Part shown: piece after piece, positions 44,893 through 55,261 of the stretch
Numbering within the stretch: the stretch's first letter is position 1
How the letters are laid out: every line of letters starts with the position of its first letter
From: Linum tenue
Taxonomy: Eukaryota; Streptophyta; Magnoliopsida; Malpighiales; Linaceae
Length of the DNA stretch: 64,000 nt
Reading direction: 5' to 3'
NCBI GenBank assembly: GCA_946122785.1
Contig: CAMGYJ010000006.1
Span: 1 to 64,000 of the forward strand
Position numbers and translations under genes: made by a program
Notes under the pieces: model-generated
Told to the model about the DNA's origin: nothing
Database searches by the model: none
Seen by the model: only the letters and a program-made list of their open reading frames with translations

Positions 44893-45246
44893 TCCTTGCA
44901 TTTTTTTTTAATTTATAATATTTTTGCTCTTTATCTTTTTTCTTATCCTTTTCTATGCTCTGGTGAAACTCCCTCAATAATGCTATAGTTTGCTCCTATT
45001 CACTTCCCAGTAAAGGCCACCTATGCAAATCAATCTTCTGGTATCTCTTAGAACTATGGTTTGATTGTTGCAGAAGGTGGGCAAGTAGAAGATTTCAACT
45101 CCTATATAAGTCAATGGAAAATAGAATGGAGTTCAATCAAATAGTTAGGGTCTGGCCTATCTTGCACGATTCCTCCGCAGTGGCATCACCCATTGGTTCT
45201 ATCTCTCCTATATCGATGAACTACCAGAAGATCTATTTTGTTGCTT
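44893..45246. other. Intergenic DNA left of the LTR element
   Basis: No gene is recognised. The sequence would be continuous with 49002 onward before the retrotransposon inserted. Confidence 0.4.
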
Positions 45247-45251
45247 CTATT

Positions 45252-45613
45252 TGTGAGAACCCCGTTTCTAGGGATTCTCGATACTGATCTTCGACACTCG
45301 TGATAATTAGGGATTTAGGGATTGAGATTAAGAATTCGGGATTTAGATGAGAAAGAATAGAATTGGGAATCGGCCGAGGCCTTGGACTAGGATGAGACGA
45401 GAAATTAGGAGTTGAGAGGAGAGTTTAGGGTTTAGGAGACTTTGCTTAATATTGTTCTTAACTGATTATGATGTAAACCCAAAGTACATATTTATAGGGA
45501 AATACTGAAAAACCCTAATAATAATCCTAATACGACTAAATCTCTACTAAATATAATTATAATTATCCTACCTAATATAATAATAGAAACTCTAAATAAA
45601 TGTGTTTCTGACA
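45252..45613 (-). repeat. 3' LTR of the compact element
   Basis: Plus strand TGTGAGAACCCC...TGTTTCTGACA. A minus-strand TATA-like CTATAAATATG lies near 45484-45494. The second internal frame (45492-46301) runs into this LTR. Confidence 0.93.
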
Positions 45614-46301
45614 ATCCATCCCCCTTGAAAACAACCTTGACCTCAAGGTTGTAGTTGACTTCTACCTCCTTAACCTTACGCTTTCTTCGTTTCCAATTGC
45701 GCCCGATCCCTTGAATGAACTCTTCTCGCGCAACTCCTGCTTTCCTTGTCTCTTCTCCACCCACGTGACATGTGTCACGTTCTTCATAGCCGAACAATTC
45801 GCCCTCTTCTAATTCGAAATTCACAAAATAAGAATCAGAGAACTGCTCTTCTTTACGCCCTGGCTTGAGGCCTTCGAGATGATGCTCCATGAATTTCTCC
45901 ATGGATTTGGTGGTAGAAATGACCCTTAGCTTCTCCAAGCCTTCTTTTCCCTCACCTTGGATTCGGCCCACAATTACTTGGAAGAAAGAATTAGAGCCCA
46001 AACCAATATTAAATTCTTTTATCTTTTTTCCAACTTCATTTGGACTTGGCTCATTTGAAAGCCAACTGACCAAATCCTCTTCTCTCTTTAAGTTGCCTTC
46101 CTGCAAAATAAATTGCACAAGACAACCCATGTGAGGCCCATAATAACTTCCTTGTTTGTCCGCCAGACCCAGCTCCAACCCTTCTTTCAGATCATCTTGG
46201 CCCAACAATAGCCCAACAAAACTCCTTTCTTGGATTGGCCTGCTTCGATGGTTTGCCTTCGGCCCAACCAATCCAGCGACCCTAACAAACTCACGGCCCA
46301 A
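45492..46301 (-). pseudogene. Second part of the element's open frame, unrecognised
   Basis: An open frame of about 269 codons that ends inside the 3' LTR. It has no ATG at its start, only TTG. I recognise no domain. It is acidic in the middle (NFELEEGELFGYEERD) and ends with a basic cluster (RNWKRRKRKVKEVEV). It begins just left of the hAT MITE. With the MITE and one copy of its target duplication left out of the count, its phase agrees with the frame at 47104-48594, so the two were probably one frame interrupted by a TAG at 47104-47106 and later by the MITE. The words LGREVVRVAGLVGP (right of the MITE) and LGREFVRVAGLVGP (left) show a 16-residue tandem repeat at the junction. Confidence 0.5.
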
Positions 46302-46311
46302 ACACCTTGGC

Positions 46312-46991
46312 TAGGGATGGCAATGGGTCGGGTTGGGTCGGGTTTTGTCAAACCCAAACCCATGGGTTTATTCGCCAAAAAAACTCGGGGTAAAACCGGT
46401 TGGGTTTGAAAAACTCAAACCCAACCCAACCCGCTGGGTATCCGCGGGTTTATGGGTACCCGTGGGTTTTTGTGGTAAAAAATGTACAATAAGAAATTTC
46501 TTTCAAAATACAAGTTTAACATAAATTTTCTCATACAAATTATTCATACAAAAAACACCAATCTAGAACATACAAGTAAATCGCAAATGATCAATACAAA
46601 TTGTTCAAAATTAAAGATAAACATCTATAAACAATAAGATTAATTGAAATCTTCTTCCTTGTCAAATAAATTTCTTCACTCTCCACTTCATAATATCAAC
46701 TTAATTCTAAACAATTAGAAAGAACAAATTATACATGTCTCCACAAACATAAATAATACTAGTTGTTTAAAGAAGATATATTATTTAGAATATTAGATAT
46801 ACGGGAAAGTAATTATATGTGTGGGCGGGTACCAATGGGGCGGGTTTACCTAAACCCAAAACCAACCCGGTGAATAGTGTATCGGGTTTAAACCCGAACC
46901 CGGCCCAAAATCCGTCAACACGGGTTTTACCCGCATTGACTGGGTTGGGTCGGGTGGGTACCCGTGGGTTCGGGTTTTGTTGCCATCCCTA
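46312..46991. mobile_element. hAT MITE nested in the compact LTR element
   Basis: Perfectly inverted ends TAGGGATGGCAA / TTGCCATCCCTA, and a perfect 8-bp target duplication ACCTTGGC (46304-46311 and 46992-46999). GGGTCGGGTT- and GGGTACCCG-type words near both ends; the centre is AT-rich. No coding capacity. Length is 680 bp. Confidence 0.93.
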
Positions 46992-47103
46992 ACCTTGGCC
47001 CAACCAACCCAGCGACCCGAACCACCTCTCGGCCCAATTGTGCTGGCCGCTTGGAGGCGCGGCCTAGGGTTAATGGAGGATGGAAATCGCCGCCACCGCC
47101 GCC

Positions 47104-48594
47104 CTACTTCTTCTCCAACGGCGCTCTCTCCGGCGCCTCCTCCCTCGGTGACGAACCGCCCAGCTGACGGCGCGCAGCTTCTTCCCCCGATGGTGGCTCT
47201 TCTCCCGGCGTTTCCTCTCTCGGCGGCGAACCGCCCAGCCGACGAAACAGATTCGAGAGCGCTTCCAGCCGCAGCTCCGACCCGTTCTTCTTCTTCTTCT
47301 TCGGCATCTTCTTCCTCGACGCTTTTGGATCCTCCGACGAGCGATTCCTCCGGCGACGATCAGGCCAACATGAACCCGCCATAATCTTTGGCGCCTCCTT
47401 CTCGTCGGTTGGAGTCCCGCCGAAATCGCCGCCTCTCTTCTTAGATTCCAGCTCCGGCGAGAGATTCATCACGCGGCGAGGAGGCAAGCTTGATGCCGAC
47501 CTCACTTTTGGCCTCTCCTTGTTGTCCGCCAGTGCTTCGGAGACTGCTGGTGCTTTCGCCCATCGCGCGGTCGAAGCCATCGATGCTCTTCCTCGTCGGT
47601 TGAAGCTGTCGCGGCGCTCCGTCTCGGGCGGCGGCGAATAGCTCCGCCGAGAGATCCCGCCCATTCCCCGTGTCGTCTTCGACGGCACTTCCTCAATCAC
47701 TGACGCCGCCTCTGTCAATTGCGAGTCCACTTCCAGCGCGCTGTACTCCGTCCGACGATGCGATAGCCAGCGCGAATCCTCCGTCCCATAAGCTGCGCCG
47801 GTGGTGATGATTGAAGAACCGGCCGCCGTGGCACCATCGTCAACATCCAACTCCTCTTGACGCCTCTCCGGCTTCTCACGATCTCTTGGCCCTCCCACAT
47901 CACAACCTTCAATTCCCCAGTTAATTACCCATGGACCAACCTCATGCTTTCTTCTAACCTTCCAACTTGGGGAATAGGATTTTAGCAAAACCAATGGTCC
48001 TGCCCAATTCGTCATCTTTCCAAAAACTTCCATAGGGTAAGGATGAGCTTGTTGTTGTACAGAATCATGGCGCGCTGATTTGCTTACCAGGCATGGCGCG
48101 CCTCTCCCGGTCGCCTCTTTCTTTTTCTTGAGCGCTCCAGCAGTGACTTCAATAGCGGTGGTAGTAACGACCGCCCCTGTAATTTCAGGCAGCAATGATG
48201 GTGCTATCTCAAAAGAGGCAACTGCTGTCGATGGTGGAGTCGTTGCTCCTTCCCTCGGCGGCTCGTTGGAGATCACCAACAGCTGCGGCTGTTTGATGTT
48301 CCCGACAGCGACATCGGCTACAGGAGCAACTAACGACGACGGTGGTGGTGGTGTCGCTGCAGGCGCTGCAGCAGCTTCTTTCTCGGCCTTCACAGCAGCG
48401 ATGGTTTCCCCTTGCTCGAACTCGATTGGGAACGCCGGTTGTTCCAACCAATCTTCAAAATCCGTTTCTGCGATCAACGGTTTGATTATTGCGGGTGTAG
48501 GTGGGGTCGGACTCCTCTCCGTTCTTGCCGCTTCCAACTTCGTCTTAAGAGCTTTTTCAAGTTCTTTGATTGAGGGTCCTTCGAATCTCGTCAT
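47104..48594 (-). CDS. Unrecognised open frame of the compact LTR element
   Basis: A 496-codon open frame from the ATG at 48594, 27 bp downstream of the primer site; the frame is open upstream too but without an ATG. The N-terminus MTRFEGPSIKELEKALKTKL looks helical. Alanine/proline/threonine-rich stretches follow, then a more folded-looking segment (PYPMEVFGKMTNWAGPLVLL, SWKVRRKHEVGPWVINWGIE) and an arginine/serine/proline-rich C-terminal third with KKKKK runs. No CCHC knuckle, protease DTG/DSG, polymerase YVDD-type or integrase motif is visible. Position and cis signals suggest a Gag-like role, but that is inference. It is far more GC-rich than the flanks. Ends in TAG at 47104-47106. Confidence 0.6.
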   Translation of the reverse strand: MTRFEGPSIKELEKALKTKLEAARTERSPTPPTPAIIKPLIAETDFEDWLEQPAFPIEFEQGETIAAVKAEKEAAAAPAATPPPPSSLVAPVADVAVGNIKQPQLLVISNEPPREGATTPPSTAVASFEIAPSLLPEITGAVVTTTAIEVTAGALKKKKEATGRGAPCLVSKSARHDSVQQQAHPYPMEVFGKMTNWAGPLVLLKSYSPSWKVRRKHEVGPWVINWGIEGCDVGGPRDREKPERRQEELDVDDGATAAGSSIITTGAAYGTEDSRWLSHRRTEYSALEVDSQLTEAASVIEEVPSKTTRGMGGISRRSYSPPPETERRDSFNRRGRASMASTARWAKAPAVSEALADNKERPKVRSASSLPPRRVMNLSPELESKKRGGDFGGTPTDEKEAPKIMAGSCWPDRRRRNRSSEDPKASRKKMPKKKKKNGSELRLEALSNLFRRLGGSPPREETPGEEPPSGEEAARRQLGGSSPREEAPERAPLEKK

Positions 48595-48620
48595 TGTTCC
48601 GGTACGAGTGCCACAACCGG

Positions 48621-48632
48621 GCTCTGATACCA
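48621..48632 (-). other. tRNA-Met primer-binding site
   Basis: Minus strand TGGTATCAGAGC, complementary to the 3' end of initiator tRNA-Met, lies two bases from the 5' LTR. Confidence 0.92.
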
Positions 48633-48634
48633 AT

Positions 48635-48996
48635 TGTGAGAACCCCGCTTATAAGGATTCTCGATACTGATCTTCGGCACTCGTGATAATTAGGGATTTA
48701 GTGATTGAGATTAAGAATTCGGGATTTAGATGAGAAAGAATAGAATTGGGAATCGGCCGAGGCCTTGGACTAGGATGAGACGAGAAATTAGGAGTTGAGA
48801 GGAGAGTTTAGAGTTTAGGAGACTTTGCTTAATATTGTTCTTGACTGATTATGATGTAAACCCAAAGTACATATTTATAGGAAAATACTGGAAAACCCTA
48901 ATAATAATCCTAATACGACTAATTCTCTACTAACCATAATTATAATTATCCTACCTAATATAATAATAGAAACTCTAAATAAATGTGTTTCTGACA
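48635..48996 (-). repeat. 5' LTR of the compact element
   Basis: 362 bp, the same length as the 3' copy, with about a dozen differences by eye. A minus-strand TATA box (TATAAATATG) at ~48871-48880 would start a transcript reading into the 47104-48594 frame. Confidence 0.93.
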
Positions 48997-49001
48997 CTAT
49001 T

Positions 49002-49505
49002 GCTAAAGACTATGTTTGATTGGTTATCTCCCTCCTTTATCCCTCTTCCTATACCATATACTTTCAACTTGAATGGTTTTTGGTATTCGTCCAAAGTTAA
49101 TCGATTCACATATGTAAGTCATTCTTTTCTTCTCTTTGTCCCATGATTTTATCCTTCCGATTAATAACAAAACAACTTTTATTTTCATGTTGTCTCATGA
49201 GCAGAACATGCAGAAAATCTATCTCTTTTGATCCTAATGTCTAATACGATATTTGAAGATCTCTTGCGTCTTTGCTCCTCTTCTATTCCTAGGTTTCAAC
49301 TTCGATGAGTTCTATATCTTCATCATTGAGTTGAATTTATCAGAAAGAACAATACATCATCATTCTGCATTGACTTTTTTTGTTTGTTTGTTTTTTCAGT
49401 TCATAAGCATCACAGCACTGTCCCCCACAAATGACTTCCTATCTCACTACAATCGAACAATTGGTGCCAAAATGAGTGGAGAAAGTGGGGGAATTGACAT
49501 GAATG
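49002..49505. other. Intergenic DNA, 3' of the stress-protein gene
   Basis: No gene is recognised. The right part is the likely 3' UTR of the minus-strand gene at 49506-50395. Confidence 0.4.
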
Positions 49506-50395
49506 TCAAGCTAAAAGCCAGAAGTTGTTGTGACGCTTGGTTGTAATGAGATACCCACCAAGCTTCTTCCCCTGCCTCCTCACCGCTATGGTCATGCAGG
49601 AAGAGTTGTGTATGCAGTACTTCACCGCAGCCGCCTCGCCGCCGCCGCGTCGGCCGCCGACCCTGCTCTTCAACCTATGTATCAGCCGCCACATCACCCT
49701 CTGTTTTCTGTGGCCCAGCACCAGCAGCGACACCCTCTGCCTCTTTGCCTCTTCCACTATGATTGGTCCCCTGTTCTCGCCTTCCCTTATGATCACCTCC
49801 ACTTGTACCTGCAATTAACAGTCACAAACAATACACAACACATCAGGATTTGAATGAGATCTGTTATCTTACCCGTGGCCTTTTTTCCATATGTGTAGAT
49901 AGGCATGAATTGAATGGCGTGGTGTAAAATTGGGATTAGCAGTTTAGCACTCACCCCGGGCCTTTTCCTCTGGCACAAGTTCTTCATGGAGTAGAGGAGC
50001 TCAACGTTTGAATGGACGGTGGATTGCCTCCTGTTATTAGAAGATGGTGGCGGCGGCTTGGCGACGAAGAGGAGGATGAGGGAGTCGTGGGTCTGAAGAG
50101 TGTGGGAAAGAGCCCATTCCAGAGCTGCTTTGGCTTCCACACTGGAATCCACCACCACCATCACCTTGTTGCTGCTGCTGCTGTTGTTGTTGTTCCCAAA
50201 CCCCTCAATATCATCATCATCGACATCACCCACCGCCGCCGCCCGGCTGCGGCTGCTTTTGTCGGCACTCAGAAACCCCATCTCCTGACCGGCGGAGGGT
50301 TTGGGCGAACGGCGAACCACTGTGGGGGATCGGACCCGAGCAATTGAGCGGCCGCCGCCGCACACTCTGGGCAGTCTGGTGCGTGAAGGAGGCAT
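49506..50395 (-). CDS. Universal stress protein (UspA) domain protein, 2 exons
   Basis: Exon 1 is 49955-50395 (ATG at 50395) and exon 2 is 49506-49808, a phase-0 GT-AG intron, giving 247 residues. Residues 1-76 form an arginine/serine-rich and then acidic, Asn/Ser-rich extension. The UspA fold starts at KVMVVVDSSVEAKAALEWAL (from 77) with a histidine-containing SHTLQ loop, and continues in exon 2 with VEVIIREG, GPIIVEEAKRQRVSLLVLG (to ~178) and SCMTIAVRRQGKKLGGYLI. The ATP-binding signature G-x2-G-x9-G-S/T is replaced by GHRKQRVMWRLIHR, so nucleotide binding is doubtful. The C-terminus TTKRHNNFWLLA is, from memory, conserved in a plant subgroup. Cellular role unknown; stress involvement is inferred from the family. 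Confidence 0.9.
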
Positions 50396-50449
50396 GGGGT
50401 GATTTTGGTTGATGAGGAAATTAAATGGGGGGAATTATATTGAAGCAAG

Positions 50450-50457
50450 TATATATA
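50450..50457 (-). promoter_or_regulatory. TATA box of the stress-protein gene
   Basis: Minus strand TATATATA about 55 bp upstream of the ATG at 50395, consistent with a short 5' UTR starting near 50420. Confidence 0.55.
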
Positions 50458-51824
50458 GGTAGGTGTTATATAGTAGAAGGAAGGATTCGAAGGGAAATAT
50501 GATATGAACAAGATCGCGTATTATAAAATGGGTTTGACTTAGGGAGGGAGGGAAGGAGGATTTGGAATTTGGGGAAATGAATCAATTAATTGATTCCCTT
50601 GCCATCAATTTCCGGCCGCTGATTCAACGTGCTTACCATGAAATCAAAGACATGCCCCCACCGGTTGTTGTTTGTGTTCTTCCTTCCCTTCATTATTGCA
50701 TCATTGAAATATATTTGTATACTCAAGTTCTTTTTTTTTTTTTTAGGAAAAGATAAATATTTAGTTTTCAGATAAAGAAAAAGTAGAGATTAAGTGGTTA
50801 AACGTGGGTTTGGTTCCGCAGGTATGCAATGCACGTAGCTATAAAGATCCGGCCGGGAGTATCAAATCCAAGCACCCGACTTCATGTCCGTGTCTCCAAT
50901 TCTATTCCTTCCAACAACAACAATAATATATTGGACCAATGGAATGGAGCTATTAGTATGCTTTACCGATGATAATCAATGAACATATGTATGATATATA
51001 CCTATCATGAAAGTCGTCTACTTACATTAGGGTTGACTGTAATTATATGCAGAAATGTGATTTCTGGGTCTAGTGGCCAACCCGGAAATTTTATATAGGG
51101 GTATACTCTTTAAAAAAAAAAATTTAAATAAGAAAATACATAACTCGTACAAGTTATAAAAAAAAATTCACAATGTGTTTTTCATATTCTAAACTAATTG
51201 TAGAATACATTTGGTGTCTAAACTGCTAAAAAAAAAGATTGTCTATGTATATCCTACCAAACAGTCATTCACAAACTGATCGCATATTCGATTTCTAAAC
51301 TTGTTCTTGATGTAACCCAAAGCTAAAAAGAACTCTTTCAACACTTGTCGTACAACTATAAAATCAATACAAATTAAGGATAGTTTGAAATTAGTTTAAT
51401 TGTTAGGTTTTGAAAATAATTAGAGATAAATAGTGACATTTTACTATTACACAGTATTTAAAATCGAACAAGAAATGAGCTGTAGTCTAATAAAAACTAT
51501 ATATATATATATTATATATTAACAATAATAGTGTCCTACATTTGAATTATCCAAACAACAACTTATATTTCCATTCGCAAAACTAAGAAAATAGAGTTGG
51601 ATAATCATTTTTTCAAATTTCAAGGATATCCTCTACTATTAATAATAAATTTTTTTCCATATGTAAATTAGCACCAAGAGTTGGATAATCATTTTCCCAA
51701 AATTTATGCATGTCCCGATACACCCCGAAATCAATTGGGTCCGCCCCTGTCTGGGCCAGATAGGTCACAAGGTGCTCCAAAATAGCAGGCATAGCTAATG
51801 GGCTATTGCTCGTGCAAAGTCATA
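50458..51824. other. Intergenic DNA
   Basis: No gene is recognised. From about 51090 (ATATAGGGGTATACTC) to 51740 (CCGCCCCTGTCTGGG) the words resemble the edges of hAT-type elements related to the transposase remnant at 52.5 kb. Confidence 0.4.
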
Positions 51825-51950
51825 TTATGTGGCCAATACTTGGCAACCTAAAATGGTCGTTTGTTGCTTTCTGTGAATCAGCCTAACCGCAACAACCAGC
51901 AAACCCAAATCCGGTTCGTTCCTTTGCAACCAGGTAAGGAACCTTTTTTT
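51825..51950. repeat. Left arm of an imperfect inverted repeat pair
   Basis: GGCAACCTAAAATGG (~51842) and CCGGTTCGTTCCTTTGCAAC (~51912) match, reversed, the segment 55262-55395 (GGCAACCTAGTGG; CCGGCTCATTCCCTTGCAAC), roughly 80 % over the best 40 bases. The pair brackets the hAT and MULE remnants. Confidence 0.5.
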
Positions 51951-52529
51951 TTTTTTGTTCCATTTCTCTCACTTTTTTTTGGGTACAATTCTCTTTTTTT
52001 CTCTCTCTTTTTTTGACGAGAACTTTCTTTTCATTAGTACATCCCCAATTTTTCATTTTGATTACTAATTAGTTATTTTGATAATAGTTATTTACATCTT
52101 CTAATATGAATATATGGGTTTTATGGGTTTAAAAATTTCTTTTCGTTACTATTGTTCAAAATTGATTTCTTCTAAGCACGTATAAAATTCATATCACACA
52201 CGTTTAATATTCATATTTAAATTTAATTAATAATTTAAACTTTATCTATAAATTTATTTCAAAAAAATTAATTTCATTTATTTTATTACTATTGACATAA
52301 TAGTCGACTAATCACTCATAGCAATTAAAATAAAATACTCTAACTATATGTGTCGATCTAGGATTGCACTCATCACATTTAGGTCATATAAAAGTTTTTT
52401 TTTATTACTACACTACATGTTATTTCAAGTTTAAAAGCTAACAAAAATCAATTTATGATACTATAAACAAAATTCACAATACCTAAAAATTGATCTCTCT
52501 TTCTTCTGAAGTTAGTTTTGATTTTTTCA

Positions 52530-52652
52530 GTTGCAACTGCAAGTGTAGAAAGAACATTTTCAGCTTTGAGTTATATTAAAAACAAGTTTCAAAGTCGAAT
52601 TGCCACCAATTTGCTAATGATTGCTTAGTTAGATACATTGAGAATTTAAAAA
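52530..52652 (+). pseudogene. hAT transposase dimerisation-domain remnant
   Basis: The plus strand reads VATASVERTFSALSYIKNKF, QSRIATNLLMIA, then a stop and LDTLRI. A-S-x-E-R-x-F-S is the signature of the hATC dimerisation domain at the end of hAT transposases. The catalytic part is not recognisable upstream. The right edge GGCTCCACCACTG (~52803-52815) is like the end of such elements. Confidence 0.75.
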
Positions 52653-52839
52653 CACTTCGTGATTGCTTGTGTAATAATGATTGTATTAGTCTAATATTTT
52701 TATTATCTATGAATGGGTTATTTGGATATTATTGGTTTTAATTATATTTATTAAATATTATTTATTTATATATCTACATTATGAAAAGAGGACACAAGTT
52801 CTTACGAATTTTGGCTCCACCACTGCTCATAGTGGGGAT

Positions 52840-53260
52840 TTTTCCAGAAATAGCACATTTTAAAAAAAATTACAAAAATAGCACCAAGCCCATAGAAATT
52901 ATAAAAATAGCACCATTATTTTAAAACTACACCTCCAAGGTGCGGTTTGAATGTGAACCCCATGCACAAGGAGCGATTTATATGTAAACCGCACGCCCAA
53001 GGTGCGGTTTAAGGTTCTAGGCCAAAATCGCATCTTGGCCATGCGGTTTCGTGTCTGACCTAACAGAACCGCGTGGCCTAGGTGCGGTTCTTGGTCTGAC
53101 CTAGCAAAACCGCACGTTGGGGATGCAGTTTTGTTTCTCCAAACAAACCTCACCCTCAACATGCGGTTTGTGTGTCGTCCCCATTTTTCCGACATCAGAC
53201 AAGTTGCCATGCAGGTTGACAGACGTGGGGCTGCATGGCAGATGAAAACTGCACCCTCCT
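52840..53260 (+). repeat. Subterminal repeats of a MULE
   Basis: Begins with AAATAGCAC-type words (ATAGCACATTTT, AATAGCACCAAGCC, AATAGCACCATTATT). Then the words AAGGTGCGGTTT, AACCGCAC and ATGCGGTTT recur about ten times in both orientations. Subterminal arrays of this kind are seen in Mutator-like elements, and a MuDR-type transposase starts just downstream. Confidence 0.6.
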
Positions 53261-53481
53261 CATACGGTTTTCATTGATGATTTTGCCTATAAAAGACAGC
53301 CCCGGGAAACCTCTTCTCTTCACACCTCTCCTTCTCCCTTTTCAATTTTCTGTTGTAGCTCCCTACTTCTTTAGTGTTTTTGCGGTTAACGTTAACTCAT
53401 AAGTTCATTTTGTATTACTTTCTATTGTGATTTGTGATTTGTGATTTTTATGATATTAACTGAACTACGGTTTTTTTGCAG

Positions 53482-54645
53482 ATGGCATTCCAAAAGTTCA
53501 CGCTTGGGTTACGGTGGAATGGTTACACGGAAGAGACCGAAAAGGGGGTCACCTACGTCGGTGGCAATTTTCAGAAAATAAAGGTCGCTATCGGACTGAT
53601 GCTTGAAGACCTCTATCAAATGTGTACTGACGTTACTTGCATGGATGGCACGAGAAGAGTTGATCGTATGGTGTACCGATATCCAAACAGAGAAGGCGGG
53701 TCGTTGTGGCACGAGGAATATCTCATAACCACTCAGGATGAAGTAGATGCCATCTTCGAATTCTTGAGGTCCAACAATCTTTCCAAAGCCGAGATGTTCG
53801 TTTACACCGAGGCGGTCCTAGGCGTTGGAGGTCATTCTGGAGACGGTCAAACGTCTGGTATCCATGGTGGAGGTGAATTATATGGAGATCATCCCTACCA
53901 AAGTTACCATGATCCTCATTCCTATTTTCAGTACCAAGAGCAAGGTGAAGGTCATCATCAATCTCTCCCATCATATGAAGAAGAAGTTCAACCGGACCAT
54001 GCCAACCAACCCGAGTACAACTTCCAATCAGGCAGCGGTAGTTTTCACAACTACCATTATGGAGCTGATGAAGGTGCCTTTCATGAGCTGGATCAGATGG
54101 AAGATGCCCTGCCAACACCAGTTAGTGACCCCTCCGATGAAGAAGGAGAGAACAACGTCAGTGCAGATAGCTCCGACCCTCTTGAAGGTGCGGATGATTC
54201 AAGACCAGAGTCAGAATAAGAGAATGATGATGAGGTGGCTCGTGATCGTGTACCAGTCCCCTACTACAATCACATTCCAGACGAGAATCGGTATGTCGAC
54301 AGCTACATGGAGCTGCCAGAGGTCCCAGTATGGGGTCCACTCACTGGGTTTATGAAGGGCCAACATTTTGGCTCAAAGAAGGAGGTGCGGCACGCCATTG
54401 ATACTAAAGCAATGACTCGACATTTTGAATGGCACACAACTCATTCCAACACGAAAAAGCTCATAGTTAGATGTCGTAATCATCACGACCGATGCAATGT
54501 TAGGATTCGGGCCATCAACAGCAGGAGACATGACCATTGTGCCATGGCGGATTCCTCTATTGAATCTAACAAGTTTTATAGAAGATTGGATAGGCGACTG
54601 AAAAGTTCGTTGAAACATTTGGTTGCTATAACGATGGAGAGTTAG
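53482..54645 (+). pseudogene. MuDR-type transposase, N-terminal part with one stop
   Basis: The start follows an acceptor-like TTTTTTGCAG. The N-terminus (FTLGLRWNGYTEETEKGVTY, GNFQKIKVAIGLMLEDLYQM) is a small ubiquitin-like/PB1-like domain found at the start of plant MULE transposases. An acidic, His/Gln/Tyr-rich linker follows, then a TAA at 54217-54219. The same frame resumes with PVPYYNHIPDENRYVDSYME and the MuDR DNA-binding domain (GFMKGQHFGSKKEVRHAIDT, HSNTKKLIVRCRNHHDRCNV). It ends at a TAG (54643-54645) before any DDE catalytic domain or SWIM zinc finger, so this copy cannot transpose. No right inverted repeat is recognised. Confidence 0.8.
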
Positions 54646-55261
54646 GGCGAGGAATACGATAAGATTTTTTTGGGCTTTGCTTTTTTCATGGGCAAAGTCA
54701 AAATCACAACTAATAAAATATGGTAGGAGTAAGTTACGTATCAAGTACGTACAAATATTTTATTTCATTCATAAACTAATTATACCTATAATAATATGCA
54801 AATAGTATTAGAATATATGAAATTGGTTATATTAAAAATAAATAATTTTAAAGATCAATGCAAGCGGATTGGATAAAAATATTTTTTGTCGATATCCTGC
54901 ATAACCTTTCGCTTTGTTCTCGCTAGCAAACTAAGGTTAAATCTTGCTATGAAAAAGAAAAGTCCAAAGAATACAGACTAGTCACTTGAATACTCTTTTA
55001 CGATCATCAATTTAAAATATTGAATATAAATATTAAACGTGCTATATAAATTTTATACATGTTTAGTACATGAGCAAACAAATTATCCGAAAATGAAAAG
55101 ATTTAGTATTAATATGAAAATAAATATGTTAATTATATAAAATATGTGTATTAAAAGAAGTAAATACTAACTATAATCAAAATAATTTATTACAATAAAA
55201 ATTGGGAAGAAAAGTTTATGCGAAACAAAAGGAATAAAATGTGTGAGAGAGGGGGAAAAAA
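54646..55261. other. AT-rich DNA after the transposase remnant
   Basis: No domain is seen; it may hold the decayed 3' part of the MULE. Confidence 0.35.

Larger units (their letters stand above)
45252..48996 (-). mobile_element. Compact non-autonomous LTR retrotransposon
   Basis: A complete 3.7-kb insertion on the minus strand with 362-bp LTRs at both ends and a perfect 5-bp target duplication CTATT (45247-45251 and 48997-49001). The primer site is the tRNA-Met type. A polypurine tract (minus CAAGGGGGATGG, ~45615-45626) abuts the 3' LTR. The interior encodes an unrecognised GC-rich open frame and no reverse transcriptase, integrase or retropepsin motif. A hAT MITE sits inside. About a dozen differences between the LTRs imply insertion some time ago. 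Confidence 0.92.

Noticed and set aside
48080..48670. 196-codon plus-strand open frame
   Set aside because: Antisense to the GC-rich frame of the compact LTR element; alanine/valine-rich with no domain, and it crosses the primer site and LTR.
53723..54118. 131-codon minus-strand frame
   Set aside because: Antisense to the MuDR transposase; no independent support.
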